Assembly: GCF_016765585.1 (NCBI RefSeq)
Contig: NZ_JAESWC010000018.1
Location: 1 to 64,000, forward strand
Length of the DNA stretch: 64,000 nucleotides
Source: Clostridium rhizosphaerae
Lineage (GTDB): Bacteria > Bacillota > Clostridia > Clostridiales > Clostridiaceae
Direction of reading: 5' to 3'
Shown here: in pieces, positions 8,004-16,982 of the stretch
Position numbering within the stretch: position 1 is the stretch's first letter
Layout of the letters: each line of letters begins with the position of its first letter
Made by a program: the position numbers and the translations under genes
The notes under the pieces: model-generated
Database searches by the model: none
What the model was told of the DNA's origin: nothing
Seen by the model: only the letters and a program-made list of their open reading frames with translations

Positions 8004-8597
8004 TTAATTAACGGGAAGCCATCTTAGCTCATCTGCTTTAATTGCGCTGTTGACAATCTCATATCCGAGCTTATATAAAGGCTTATTATCACTTGAATAT
8101 GCGATAGCATTTAAAACATTCCATGGTATACCTTTATTCCATGTAAAAATTACCACTTCGCCGTAAGGGATGTTTTTTACAAGTAAATCACTATTTGAAC
8201 CCATTTTAATATAGGAAACTTTTTTGTCAAAACTCTGAACAGGAACAGTTGTAACACCTTTCTCTCCATTGTTGAGACTACACCACCCAACTAGCTTTAT
8301 ATTATCATCTGTTTTATTTGCCCAATACGAGTTTCCGTTTAATCTCCAAAAAGGAAATACACGTTCCGTTAAGACTGTACGATATTTATCATCATTTTCA
8401 TAAAAGAACACTCTGTAAGAACCAATTTTAACGTCGCCAAGTAATATTGATTTTTCATTGACATACGAGTTGTATTTAGCCGCCTGAATAGCATTAAATC
8501 GTATTCCACTGAAATAAGAGAAAGCAATTGCAAGACATAAGCAAATAACGAAAGTTAAATAAAACTTTCGTTGCTTTAAAAACTTGTTTGTACTCAT
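8004..8597 (-). CDS. Membrane-anchored protein of unknown function
   Basis: The start is set at 8597 (MSTNKFLKQRK) because GGAGGAGAGTTTT precedes it, giving 197 residues. A single N-terminal hydrophobic segment (about residues 13-31) follows positively charged residues, with the remainder predicted outside the cytoplasm. That outer part is rich in aromatic residues and beta-like, with motifs such as VFFYENDDKYRT and ILLGDVKIGSYRVF, and no cysteine pair or catalytic motif that I recognise. It is bounded by the divergent attC-like repeat downstream and probably forms its own cassette. Confidence 0.65.
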   Translation of the reverse strand: MSTNKFLKQRKFYLTFVICLCLAIAFSYFSGIRFNAIQAAKYNSYVNEKSILLGDVKIGSYRVFFYENDDKYRTVLTERVFPFWRLNGNSYWANKTDDNIKLVGWCSLNNGEKGVTTVPVQSFDKKVSYIKMGSNSDLLVKNIPYGEVVIFTWNKGIPWNVLNAIAYSSDNKPLYKLGYEIVNSAIKADELRWLPVN

Positions 8598-8715
8598 AAA
8601 ACTCTCCTCCATCCTATTTACCAACAATACTGTAGAAAACTTATCTTAACTCGTCATAAATTACAGGGTTGCACTAACCTTTCAGACTTGATTAATGCAA
8701 TCCATAGGAAGATTA

Positions 8716-8752
8716 CGAAGCAAAACTGTTAAAAAATATAAGTTTTGCTTCG
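8716..8752 (-). terminator. Hairpin after the MFS gene
   Basis: Perfect 12-bp inverted repeat CGAAGCAAAACT / AGTTTTGCTTCG with a 13-nt AT-rich loop, 10 bp past the stop of the MFS gene. No long T run follows, so it may terminate weakly or stabilise the mRNA. No attC is recognisable between the MFS gene and its neighbour. Confidence 0.5.
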
Positions 8753-8762
8753 CCCTAATCCA

Positions 8763-10004
8763 TTATTTATCCATCAACTTTTTACAAATAAAAATACTTA
8801 TTATATTTAGCAATCCTCCAGCTAGTATGCAAATCCCTATTGGAAACTTATCAAATAGCAATCCAAATATTATTTGACCTAATGGAGCAAGTGCAAAGGA
8901 TAGACTCATCATAGCACTTTCTACTCTACCTAGAATATTTAATGGTACAAAATCTTGTTCTATCGTATAAATAGCTAGATTAGCAATTAAGTCAAATAAC
9001 ATTATCGTAAAAAATATGATAAATAATATTATTATTGGAATTAGGCTCACTTTTGTAAGTTTGAGAAATAAGCTATTTGATATAAAACTTAAACTTAGTA
9101 TTATAAGCGAACTTATTCCCAAGGATTTAATCATAAGATTTTTTAGCTGAAACTTTCTTGAGGCTAAAGTAAATAAAAGCGGAGCGATAAACATAGGTAT
9201 TATTAAACCCGACTGAAATAAACCATATTGTATATCAGTGGCATTAAAGATATTTTTCAGTATATAAGGTTGACCTATAGTAATTATTGGAGATAGAAAA
9301 AAATTAATGGTCATAAGCAGTATACATATAGAAAGTATTAATTTTTGATTGACAATAAATTTAATTCCTTCAGTAAAGTCTATCCAAAAACTTTTCACTG
9401 TAATTTTTTCTGGCAAGTTATTATTTCTTGGTACTTGTATAAACACTTCACTTAACCCTGATAATAAGAAACTAATTGAATTAATTACAAGTATAAAAGA
9501 TAAACCCAAATACTGCAGTAACACACCTGCAATTATCGGAGCTAATATGTTAGCTGCCGAAGAAGTTACTGTCCATAGGCTATTTGCTTCCGGAAGTTTT
9601 TCTTTATCAACAATACTTGGAAGTATTGTTGTAATTGCTGGTTGAAATATTGTTGAAATAATAGATAAAAGTACAACCAAGATTGATAATCTAAATATAC
9701 TCAAGGAATTATTTATCAAGTACATGAAAGCGAATATTAGAGCCAATAACCCACTTAATACATCTAATAGAACTACTAACTTCTTTCTGTTAACCCAGTC
9801 TACAATTACACCTGAAATTGGTCCTATTATAAGTTCGGGTACAAAAGAAAGTGATAAAATGGTTGCAAATTTCGAAGCAGAACCAGTTATGTTTAAAACA
9901 TAAAGAGCTAACGCAAAGCTCTGCATTTTAGAACCTGCACCCGAAACAACCTGACCAATTAATAATAAAACAAAATTTTTATTTTTTAACAGCTCAAATT
10001 TCAA
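8763..10004 (-). CDS. MFS efflux transporter, macrolide-efflux (DHA3) type
   Basis: 413 residues with about 12 hydrophobic segments. The N-terminus (LLIGQVVSGAGSKMQSFALALYVL), the loop VDWVNRKKLVVLLD after helix 2, and NILGRVESAMM in the C-terminal half fit the MFS_3/Mef-like exporters that pump out hydrophobic drugs with proton entry. It starts at TTG (10004) after AAGGGAG. The ribosome site lies in the loop, and the start codon in the arm, of a perfect 20-bp inverted repeat, suggesting control of translation. It is probably a resistance cassette; the substrate is unproven. Confidence 0.85.
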   Translation of the reverse strand: MKFELLKNKNFVLLLIGQVVSGAGSKMQSFALALYVLNITGSASKFATILSLSFVPELIIGPISGVIVDWVNRKKLVVLLDVLSGLLALIFAFMYLINNSLSIFRLSILVVLLSIISTIFQPAITTILPSIVDKEKLPEANSLWTVTSSAANILAPIIAGVLLQYLGLSFILVINSISFLLSGLSEVFIQVPRNNNLPEKITVKSFWIDFTEGIKFIVNQKLILSICILLMTINFFLSPIITIGQPYILKNIFNATDIQYGLFQSGLIIPMFIAPLLFTLASRKFQLKNLMIKSLGISSLIILSLSFISNSLFLKLTKVSLIPIIILFIIFFTIMLFDLIANLAIYTIEQDFVPLNILGRVESAMMSLSFALAPLGQIIFGLLFDKFPIGICILAGGLLNIISIFICKKLMDK

Positions 10005-10051
10005 TTAATATATCTCCCTTCATTTAAAACTTATTAATTGAAATTTGAGCT
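9991..10051 (-). promoter_or_regulatory. Inverted repeat over the MFS ribosome site and start
   Basis: Arms 9991-10010 and 10032-10051 are perfectly complementary over 20 bp, with a 21-nt loop. On the mRNA the loop holds the AAGGGAG site and the downstream arm holds the TTG start, so folding should block initiation. An ATG in the loop opens a nine-codon reading frame ending inside the stem. This resembles translational attenuators of drug-inducible efflux and methylase genes; that use is an inference. Confidence 0.6.
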
Positions 10052-10098
10052 TGAGTAAATCGTGTTTGTCACACTTGCACCTCCTGAAAGCTATATTA

Positions 10099-11025
10099 TT
10101 AAAATTTTCTGCTCCAATCCCACGTTTCATGAATTGTCTCAACTTTAAAACTTAAATCCCAATAAAATTGCTGATCTCCGCCAAGCATTCCTCTACACTT
10201 TGGTGATATTCTCATTACGCGATTTGCTGCCTCGTATATCAATGCTCTTGCAATCCCCTTTCGTCTTTCCCACCATACAACTCCAAGGGGCTCCAGTTCG
10301 CAATAAGGCATTTTTTCATCATACCATATAATAGCAATTCCTACTGGTTTACCTTCCTCATCCAGTACGCATAAATCAAGTTCCGGCTTATATCCTGGCA
10401 TTTTTCTTAAATTATAAAATCCGCTTTCAATAGTTTCTGCTATTGGCAGCGTATAGTTAAATGAAAACATATGTGTATTTGACATAAAAAAATCTGGTGT
10501 TTTGTTACCATCAGCTATGGTATATCCTTCTGTAAGAACAACATCAAATTTATCTCCTGTAAACGGTAATATCAGTGACCGTTCAACATCCTCTGATAAT
10601 GAATAACCTCTCTCCTGTGCCATCTTTTTTACCAAGTCATATTCTGGTGAGATCAACAGGTGCAGAAATCTAGTCTTATTCGGATAGTTTTTAGGGATAC
10701 AGGACATATGGGTTTCTGCGTGATGAAACATCCTCTCAAGAAGTTCTCTATCGCTTTGTCTTTCTATGGAATCAAAAAGAAAGAATGCCTCCCCATTCCA
10801 AGCTCCTTCACTTATAACTGCTGAAACAACTTTTCCGGCTTCTTCCCATATTCCAACAGTATGTCTCCAATTATCCACTACATTTCCCCATGCAACATGC
10901 AATCCAAGGCTAAACTCATGACGACTAAATCCCCAAGTTGGATTTCCCCACGCATAGCTTGCAAACACAAGTTCCTCTAACTTTAAAAAGTCTTTCTCCT
11001 CATAATACCTAAAAGAAATACCCAT
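10099..11025 (-). CDS. GNAT acetyltransferase, two-domain
   Basis: 308 residues, about twice a single GNAT domain. The C-terminal half carries CELEPLGVVWWERRKGIARAL, matching the acetyl-CoA pyrophosphate loop (R-R-K-G-I-A). The N-terminal half has the strand and helix pattern of a degenerate second domain. It transfers an acetyl group from acetyl-CoA to an unknown amine. AAGGGGGAAATATT precedes the ATG. It lies just upstream in transcription of nothing obvious but 94 bp from the MFS gene, without a visible attC between, so the two could share transcription or have fused cassettes. Confidence 0.82.
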   Translation of the reverse strand: MGISFRYYEEKDFLKLEELVFASYAWGNPTWGFSRHEFSLGLHVAWGNVVDNWRHTVGIWEEAGKVVSAVISEGAWNGEAFFLFDSIERQSDRELLERMFHHAETHMSCIPKNYPNKTRFLHLLISPEYDLVKKMAQERGYSLSEDVERSLILPFTGDKFDVVLTEGYTIADGNKTPDFFMSNTHMFSFNYTLPIAETIESGFYNLRKMPGYKPELDLCVLDEEGKPVGIAIIWYDEKMPYCELEPLGVVWWERRKGIARALIYEAANRVMRISPKCRGMLGGDQQFYWDLSFKVETIHETWDWSRKF

Positions 11026-11126
11026 AATATTTCCCCCTTATTCATTGCAATTCTATAATATTGTTTTAGTTCGTAAAACAACAAAAAATATATTCTGTCC
11101 GCTAGTGAGTAAGACAAAGACACTAG

Positions 11127-11558
11127 TTATTTCTTCAATAACTTTTCAAAATAACCATAATTAAAATCCTTATTCTCTATCACATGGTTTCCACCTTCAA
11201 AGTTAGAACAGGCCGTTGTCAATTCTCTATCAACCCACCATACTGCAATCTCTTTTTCATCATGATAGAATGTGATAATAAATCGCACTTCATTAAGCGG
11301 TTTACTCATCTGTCTAACTTTCATAGAATTATAAATGCCAAGAATATTCTTAATTTCTGTTTCATCCGTAATAGTCACTTCAAAATCTACCTTATCTTTT
11401 TCTGCTTCATGAACAACTTTAATCCTATTTGCCTCTATTGGAATAACTGAAACAATTTTTTTGGCCCCACCTACTGCTATTGTTTCATGTTTGCTGCATC
11501 CTATAAGCATGGACACAATACAAACTAGTGAAAGGGTTAATACAATAATCTTCTTCAT
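11127..11558 (-). CDS. Putative lipoprotein of unknown function
   Basis: The frame is open from 11642, but its first 28 codons are the tail of a decayed acetyltransferase gene. I place the start at 11558 (MKKIIVLTLSLVC), which begins a classic lipoprotein signal peptide ending at the lipobox Cys in SMLIGC. The mature part is about 120 residues, beta-rich, with VWWVDRELTTACSNFEGGNH. It would be anchored on the outer face of the membrane. Role unknown. A GGATGATAGT-type weak ribosome site lies upstream. Confidence 0.7.
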   Translation of the reverse strand: MKKIIVLTLSLVCIVSMLIGCSKHETIAVGGAKKIVSVIPIEANRIKVVHEAEKDKVDFEVTITDETEIKNILGIYNSMKVRQMSKPLNEVRFIITFYHDEKEIAVWWVDRELTTACSNFEGGNHVIENKDFNYGYFEKLLKK

Positions 11559-11913
11559 ACTATCATCCTCAACTATGCTTAAATATATAATATTTACACC
11601 ATATTTTTTTGAAACTATTTCAATAAGCTTGATCATTGCCATCTTTCCATATCCTCTGCCCTAGTACTTTTCATCAATCATTATTCTATCAATCCAAGTA
11701 TCCTTATTAGGCTCAAAAGAACCATACATAGCATACCCAATAACTTCCTCACTATAATATATAGCTACAGGATTCCATTATTTACAAATATTTGCTTCTT
11801 TTAAACATTCGTCTACAGTCTCAATAAATTTTTATTGACCACGCTTTAATTTTATCTTCCTAACAGTGCTTTCATTATTGTGATCAACATCTTTAAAAAA
11901 ACATATTACTCAT
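11559..11913 (-). pseudogene. Decayed GNAT acetyltransferase (BltD/PaiA-like)
   Basis: Starting MSNMFF at 11913, the reading is interrupted by an extra T in a run of T after codon 6 and then by three in-frame stops (after GQ, after ICK and after EKY). In between are clear acetyltransferase segments: WNPVAIYYSEEVIGYAMYG, DRIMIDEKY and GRGYGKMAMIKLIEIVSKKYG. The pattern is that of diamine or spermine N-acetyltransferases. Its last codons run in frame into the lipoprotein gene, so any naive ORF call makes a false fusion. Confidence 0.8.
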
Positions 11914-12009
11914 CTTATTCCCCTCAACTATTTATTATTTTTGAGTAAAATGAGTTAAATGAATATCTTTAATTTAAGACTTCGAAGTCCAGCCCCGATA
12001 TTGCCATTG

Positions 12010-12187
12010 CATATAGCATTTCTAATTTCCGACCCCGAGAAGCCTAGAGCGACCGCACTTGGGTTTTTAGATGTGCCTTAGCGTCCTATGAATTAAACCT
12101 ATAAATTGATTATAAGTTATATTTTTACATATATCTATATAAAAATATCGCCTTAGCTAAGGCGAACTGCAGTACATTGTTATTTGA
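12010..12187 (-). repeat. Chimeric, degenerate attC site
   Basis: One end reads ATAGCATTTCTAATTTCCG (core AAC changed to AGC) as in the TAATTTCC group. The other reads CTGCAGTACATTGTTATTTG with an AT-rich interior as in the sites at 6.06 and 25.08 kb. The two arms are therefore not complementary, which suggests it was assembled from halves of two different attC sites. Confidence 0.65.
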
Positions 12188-12301
12188 TGTTTCAGGTCTT
12201 TTACTCTCTATATGCGTAGGGTTATTCCTCAAAATTTCTTTCCATGTTATTTACAATAGTTGATAATAGCAAACTAAAGTTTATTTTTAATATCAACAAT
12301 A

Positions 12302-12772
12302 CTATTCTTTTGAAACAATATGCTCTATGCCCACTATGTTGTCTAATAATTTAGTTTTAAAAAACTCTGGAATTATATAAGTTTCATCTAAACCTTCGAT
12401 AGGCAACCAATTCAAACTTTCTTTGGGCCCTTGATCCGTAAAACTTCTATTTGATAAATCTATTTTAGGGTTTTCTTTCATTAAAAAGTAAAAGACAATT
12501 TCATGATAGTGTTTTCCTGCCATTTCAAAAAATCGCTCTTGGATAAAAGAAAGTCTATCAATTTGAAATTCAATTCCTGTTTCCTCATAAGCCTCACGTA
12601 TAACGGCTTCTTCCGAGGTTTCGTTTATTCTAACCTTTCCACCGACTGTATAATAACATGGATAATCTTCATGTTTTGCCATAAGCAATTTATTATCTTT
12701 TATAATAATTGCCGCGACCCTATAAGTAAAGCAACCTTGATTAGTTTTAAATGCTAAATCTTGCTCTTCCAC
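12302..12772 (-). CDS. NUDIX hydrolase, second copy
   Basis: I choose the GTG at 12772 (MEEQDLAFK) because AGGAGGAAATCT lies right before it, inside what an ATG at 12790 would make coding, and because it aligns with the paralogue at 7143-7619. 157 residues with a full Nudix box, GGKVRINETSEEAVIREAYEETGI. Substrate unknown. The high similarity to the other NUDIX cassette, but with different flanking attC sites, indicates separate capture or duplication followed by attC replacement. Confidence 0.86.
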   Translation of the reverse strand: MEEQDLAFKTNQGCFTYRVAAIIIKDNKLLMAKHEDYPCYYTVGGKVRINETSEEAVIREAYEETGIEFQIDRLSFIQERFFEMAGKHYHEIVFYFLMKENPKIDLSNRSFTDQGPKESLNWLPIEGLDETYIIPEFFKTKLLDNIVGIEHIVSKE

Positions 12773-12903
12773 AGATTTCCTCCTGTTCATGATATAAATA
12801 ACTTTTTTATAGTAACATCCTACTATTGCAATTTATCTTTATTTAATAAAAGTCAAAAAAATTTAGATGCGTAAACTAAGACTACCATAGACCCGAAATT
12901 TCA

Positions 12904-12986
12904 AATAACGTTTCGTGTTTCCGATGTCGTCAGAACCTTAGTGCTCGCACTTAGGCTGTGGCGATGTCGGAAACATATTGTTAGAT
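12904..12986 (-). repeat. attC site, short form (about 83 bp)
   Basis: AATAACGTTTCGTGTTTCCG pairs with CGGAAACATATTGTTAGATG, with a further inner stem CGATGTCG-like and a small GTGCTCGCAC loop. It is the shortest complete site in the array. Confidence 0.88.
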
Positions 12987-13257
12987 GACGTCCCCCCTCG
13001 TAAATTTCCAGTAATTTCAAGCAAAATCACTATTAACTACTACGTACTTAATAGACATTATGAAGTAAAACAACTTCTGATTATGCTCAAACATCACATA
13101 AAGCATATTTTTCATACCATATGCGGACGTACGTTCACCAATCTTGTGTATATTAGATGTTTAAAATTATTATAGAAATGACTCTATCCTATGATTCTTT
13201 TGTTCTTTGTGATAACAGTTATTCTAATTATCATTGTTCTTACTTTCAAGCATGTTC

Positions 13258-14130
13258 TTACCGAGCACAATACATTTCAAATAGCATAACATATAATGTT
13301 ACCCACTTATTAGGTTGTCCAACCATTCCAACATCGAAATATGGTACCTTGAATGAATTACTAAGTAAGTATTTTCCCTCATCGCCTTCATAACTGTGTA
13401 ATATCTCCCACGCTCTTTGGCAATTATCATTATTTCCAGAACCAAGAATAGAAAGCCCATACATTATCATTTGTAGACCTATATGTACGTGATCAATTGG
13501 ATAAAAGGTACTTGTCATATCTTTTATGATTATCTTTTCAGTCACATAATCATGAAACACAACATTGTGACTCATATAGAAATTAATTATTGAATCAAAT
13601 TGCGGTAAAGTAATACCAATCTTTTTTAATTCAGCTGCGAGTAAAAGATATGTCGTAATCTGTCTGTAGCACCCCATATCTGGTAACTTAGAATCGTTTG
13701 TTTTCTTACCTTTGTCTAGGCAACGAACTGTTCCATCCTCCCGTATAGTAGAAAATGACAAATATATTTGCTCTTCTACCCACGGATGCTCATAATATCC
13801 AAGTGAGACTAGATTCCTTAGTAATAGGGTTTTGGCACACTTCATGCTTAGGTTTATCTTCTTTATTATACGTTCAACATATTCATCAATAGGTATATCA
13901 TTACGTGTTAATCCAAATTCAGTAATAGACAAGAGAGCGTTAATATGTTCCCACTTGTTATTTACCTGAAACTTATCCAACACTAAACTAAGTGTTTCTG
14001 AATCTAATAAGTTATCATATGCTTTCTTAACCTCGATGTCGTCTTTTGTTCGCCCTTGAAGTTCTATCATTGTACGGTATTTGATTTGTGGTGTATCATC
14101 TTCAAGAAGCCAATTGATTACATTATTCAT
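13258..14130 (-). CDS. Alpha-helical protein of unknown function, prenyltransferase-fold-like
   Basis: 290 residues after a GGGAGGATAACA site. It is almost entirely helical, with repeated amphipathic helices and loops such as EHPWVEEQIYLSF, REDGTVRCLD and LPDMGCYRQITTYLLLAAELKK. These recall the alpha/alpha-toroid repeats of prenyltransferase or squalene-cyclase-like proteins, though no catalytic motif is evident. A distant functional relation to the better match at 27036-27974 is possible. Upstream gene 14242-14763 is 111 bp away with no attC between, so the pair may be a two-gene cassette. Confidence 0.65.
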   Translation of the reverse strand: MNNVINWLLEDDTPQIKYRTMIELQGRTKDDIEVKKAYDNLLDSETLSLVLDKFQVNNKWEHINALLSITEFGLTRNDIPIDEYVERIIKKINLSMKCAKTLLLRNLVSLGYYEHPWVEEQIYLSFSTIREDGTVRCLDKGKKTNDSKLPDMGCYRQITTYLLLAAELKKIGITLPQFDSIINFYMSHNVVFHDYVTEKIIIKDMTSTFYPIDHVHIGLQMIMYGLSILGSGNNDNCQRAWEILHSYEGDEGKYLLSNSFKVPYFDVGMVGQPNKWVTLYVMLFEMYCAR

Positions 14131-14241
14131 TGTTATCCTCCCTAGTATATAAGTATACCTAGTACATATTCTTTACTTTGATTATGAAATCTTCATAACA
14201 ATATATATCTTAGCATTCACTCTTAAGTACCCCTTTATCGT

Positions 14242-14763
14242 CTAAATCAGTTTAATCCTATAATAATCGTGATAATCTCTGTATGTATCAATGTACTCCC
14301 ATCTATTGTTTTCTAAAGCTTCACGACGCTCTAATGCCTTAGAAATAGCCTTTGTGACTATGCATTCATTACCAAAGAACGCATAGAAATTATCTCTTGC
14401 AAAATTGAATAGTTCAGATAGATAGCATGCTTTCTCATATTCACTACAAATATCTATACGTAGAACCCCCGTTTCACCACTAAAGCCCTCGATTGTACCT
14501 ACAGTCTCTTCTGTTGCATTATCAACTATAGAAAACCTAACAAAGTATTTCTTTTGGTAAAAATTAATCCAATAGCCTATTGTCTCTTGCATCTTCTCCT
14601 CAGAATCAACAAAAAAACCGAAATCGCAATTATCATCATTCATAAATTCAACCGCTCTTATGTCATTATAGCATCTAAAAAGTGATTTGCTGTCATCTTC
14701 TCTAATAAGTCTAATTATAAAGCTCTTTGTTGTTATTATTGGGCATTCTATATATGGATTCAT
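14242..14763 (-). CDS. GNAT acetyltransferase, RimJ/RimL-like
   Basis: 173 residues with the N-terminal pattern ITTKSFIIRLIREDDSKSLFRCYND typical of RimJ-type GNAT proteins. Then come EETVGTIEGF in the core strand, a helix rich in aromatic residues, and the usual late segment ALERREALENNRWEYI. The classical Q/RxxGxG/A loop is weak (DICSEYEKACYLSELF), so cofactor binding may be altered. AAAGGAGATT precedes the ATG. Substrate unknown. Confidence 0.72.
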   Translation of the reverse strand: MNPYIECPIITTKSFIIRLIREDDSKSLFRCYNDIRAVEFMNDDNCDFGFFVDSEEKMQETIGYWINFYQKKYFVRFSIVDNATEETVGTIEGFSGETGVLRIDICSEYEKACYLSELFNFARDNFYAFFGNECIVTKAISKALERREALENNRWEYIDTYRDYHDYYRIKLI

Positions 14764-15017
14764 TCTTATAATCTCCTTTATCTCAATTTAATAATTTTGA
14801 TTTGTATGTAATTATTCTATAGATATCATTTATAAGCTATGCAGCTAAATTAAGCGCGTTTCTTGAATTAATGCTTTTATTTGAACAAAACAAATACTAT
14901 GTGTTTTATAAATAATCTCTAGTTCGCACTTGGAAACTAATTGTATATAGTAGCGCTCTATATATTAACAATCGATATTATACATGTGATACTAATCTTT
15001 TTTTCTAGGGGGATGTC

Positions 15018-15166
15018 ATCTAACGTTCCCGCACTCAAGACGTTCCTGAACCTAACCCAAAAGGAATACCTCTTGGCGTGCTTGCACCGGTGAAGGAATG
15101 TGCTTTGGCTACTTTGAAGGCTTGACCCCATACAGCCAAAGCGAACTTGAGTGCTTTGTTAGATGA
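15018..15166 (-). repeat. attC site
   Basis: ATCTAACGTTCCCGCACTCAAG pairs with CTTGAGTGCTTTGTTAGATG. The interior has CCTGAACCTAACCC...GGTGAAGGAATGTGCTTTGGC and GGCTTGACC, the block common to the long sites at 21.55, 22.54 and 26.11 kb. Confidence 0.9.
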
Positions 15167-15331
15167 AGCGCGATATAACTTCAATTTCAATTAGTGCTAT
15201 TTTACTCATATTTTGATAAATAATATAGGTGATATACACATAATTAAAGTTGAAACTATGCTAACAGACCCTTACAAATTGGAATTTGTACATTTCGACT
15301 TATCTTACTCTGAATGAAATAAGAATCATAA

Positions 15332-15679
15332 CTACTCAAAAAACTTTCCCTTATAAAAATTCTCATTCCCAAGTTTTTTTGCCATCAGCCTAAACATAAC
15401 ACAACCATCTGGGCATACAATATCTTTGCTATATTTACTAGTTCCACCGATATTCTCTAAATCACCGCCACTCCTGACAGCCTCCATTATTGGAAACATA
15501 ATCATCATGACTTTGGAACAAATACCTTGTCCATCAGTATTTACAGGACAGCCATAGGTACAGGTATACTTATCTCCGACTTCCTCTCCATTTCGGCAAT
15601 ATCTCTCAGTGTGGTCTCCACGAAGAAACCCTATAACCTCGATTTCCCATTCATACTCCTCATCATACCATTTTTTCAT
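15332..15679 (-). CDS. TIGR04076-family protein
   Basis: 115 residues after ATAAGGAGG. Conserved cysteines occur as YTCTYGCPVNTDGQGICSK and DIVCPDGCVMFRL, which fits the TIGR04076 family (function unknown). It is longer than the relative at 3690-3941 and shares the spacing of the last pair. Metal or cluster binding is conceivable but not shown. It is a single-gene cassette with attC sites on both sides. Confidence 0.75.
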   Translation of the reverse strand: MKKWYDEEYEWEIEVIGFLRGDHTERYCRNGEEVGDKYTCTYGCPVNTDGQGICSKVMMIMFPIMEAVRSGGDLENIGGTSKYSKDIVCPDGCVMFRLMAKKLGNENFYKGKFFE

Positions 15680-15807
15680 GATAAACCTCCTTATTCTAAC
15701 TTTTCTGATCTTGCTAATATCAAGACAAATTACTATTTGTTTTCTACTATTGTAATAAAAATTCTTTATAAAACAATCAATATTGGCATTTCTTACTTTA
15801 GCGTTTC

Positions 15808-15922
15808 ATCTAACGTTCCTAATTTCCGACGCCGAGAAGCTTAGAAAGCTCTTTTCTTAGCTTCACAGGTGTAGCTCGTCTATCTTCTCAAGCTAATCTG
15901 AACAAAAATTTATTGTTATACG
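15808..15922 (-). repeat. attC site
   Basis: ATCTAACGTTCCTAATTTCCG and CTGAACAAAAATTTATTGTTATACG form the ends. The arm pairing is weaker than in neighbours, but core boxes, the GAGAAGCTTAG block and location fit. Confidence 0.75.
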
Positions 15923-16129
15923 CTACTTTAGCCTCTACACCTTGAACTGAATCTATTTAAAAACTCTAATTTACTCACATAAGAAGAAGAGCGTGAATCA
16001 AATATTATTCTTACAGATTTTTATTAGAACATGCTCTCCAGTGATTTTCATCTAAATCAAGTTATAGATAAAATTTCAATCTTTTCAATTTTCATGGTCT
16101 ATAATTACCTCCATTTATGAAATACTCTT

Positions 16130-16609
16130 CTACTCAAGTGCATATTTTATTGCTTGTTCAACAAATTTCTTTGTCATGGCCGTTTTGCTAACTACTTCAT
16201 CAACGGATAGCCCTTGTTTATAAAGACGATTCACTACACCCTCCATTGCTTCTCCAATTGATACAATGTGTTTATCAGGGTCATAGAACGTTATACCCCT
16301 TTGCCCCCAAGGTGCTTCCTGTATTTCATGTATGAATTCGACCTTTAATTGTTTGAGTTCATTATATACATCATCTAACTCTTCCGTTTCAAAATTTAAC
16401 TCAACACTATTAGACCCATATAAGATTTTATGAGAACCTCTCATCATGTGTATTTCTTCAAAGTGAGTTCTTAAATGAACTGCTAAGCCACATTCAAAAG
16501 AAACATTGACTCCAAAATCATATATTACCTTTTGTCTTAAAATCTTTTCATAAAAATTCCTTGAAAGTTCGAGATTTTCAACCAATATAATTGGACCCAT
16601 AAATTTCAT
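16130..16609 (-). CDS. VOC (glyoxalase/bleomycin-resistance) family protein
   Basis: 159 residues. The first 115 show the two beta-alpha-beta-beta-beta units of VOC proteins: PIILVENLELSRNFYEKIL, then GITFYDPDKHIVSIGE with the usual Asp-Pro-Asp and Ile-Glu ending. The last 40 residues add a small helical tail (VNRLYKQGLSVDEVVSKTAM) resembling a helix-turn-helix-type end seen in some relatives. It may bind or modify a small molecule; substrate unknown. GGGGAGATGG precedes the ATG. Confidence 0.82.
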   Translation of the reverse strand: MKFMGPIILVENLELSRNFYEKILRQKVIYDFGVNVSFECGLAVHLRTHFEEIHMMRGSHKILYGSNSVELNFETEELDDVYNELKQLKVEFIHEIQEAPWGQRGITFYDPDKHIVSIGEAMEGVVNRLYKQGLSVDEVVSKTAMTKKFVEQAIKYALE

Positions 16610-16762
16610 TTTTCCATCTCCCCATATTTCATTAAATTAATACTTAGGTGTTGATTATATGTAGTACATAACTCAGCTTAATTCGTAGCATTCTGCAATT
16701 ACGTATCAGTAAATTTAAATCTAAGCAACTCGTACTATTTGCTTTTTATCATCAAAGTTGCG

Positions 16763-16872
16763 TATAACGTTGCTTGTTCAAGACACCGAGAAGCCTAGAG
16801 CGACTGCACTTGGCTTCGCAGGTGTGCTTTGCAGTCTTTTCATGCAAAACTGACTTGAACATATTGTTATAT
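16763..16872 (-). repeat. attC site
   Basis: TATAACGTTGCTTGTTCAAG pairs with CTTGAACATATTGTTATATG. The interior has GAGAAGCCTAGAGCG...CTTCGCAGGTGTGC. Confidence 0.9.
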
Positions 16873-16982
16873 GTAGTTTTTGCAACTACACTTCAATCTA
16901 ATACTTATCTAAACAACTCCAAATAGTTTCGTGCTAAATGAATATTGTGTACTTTGGATCATCCCATTTGATGTGGGTGACA

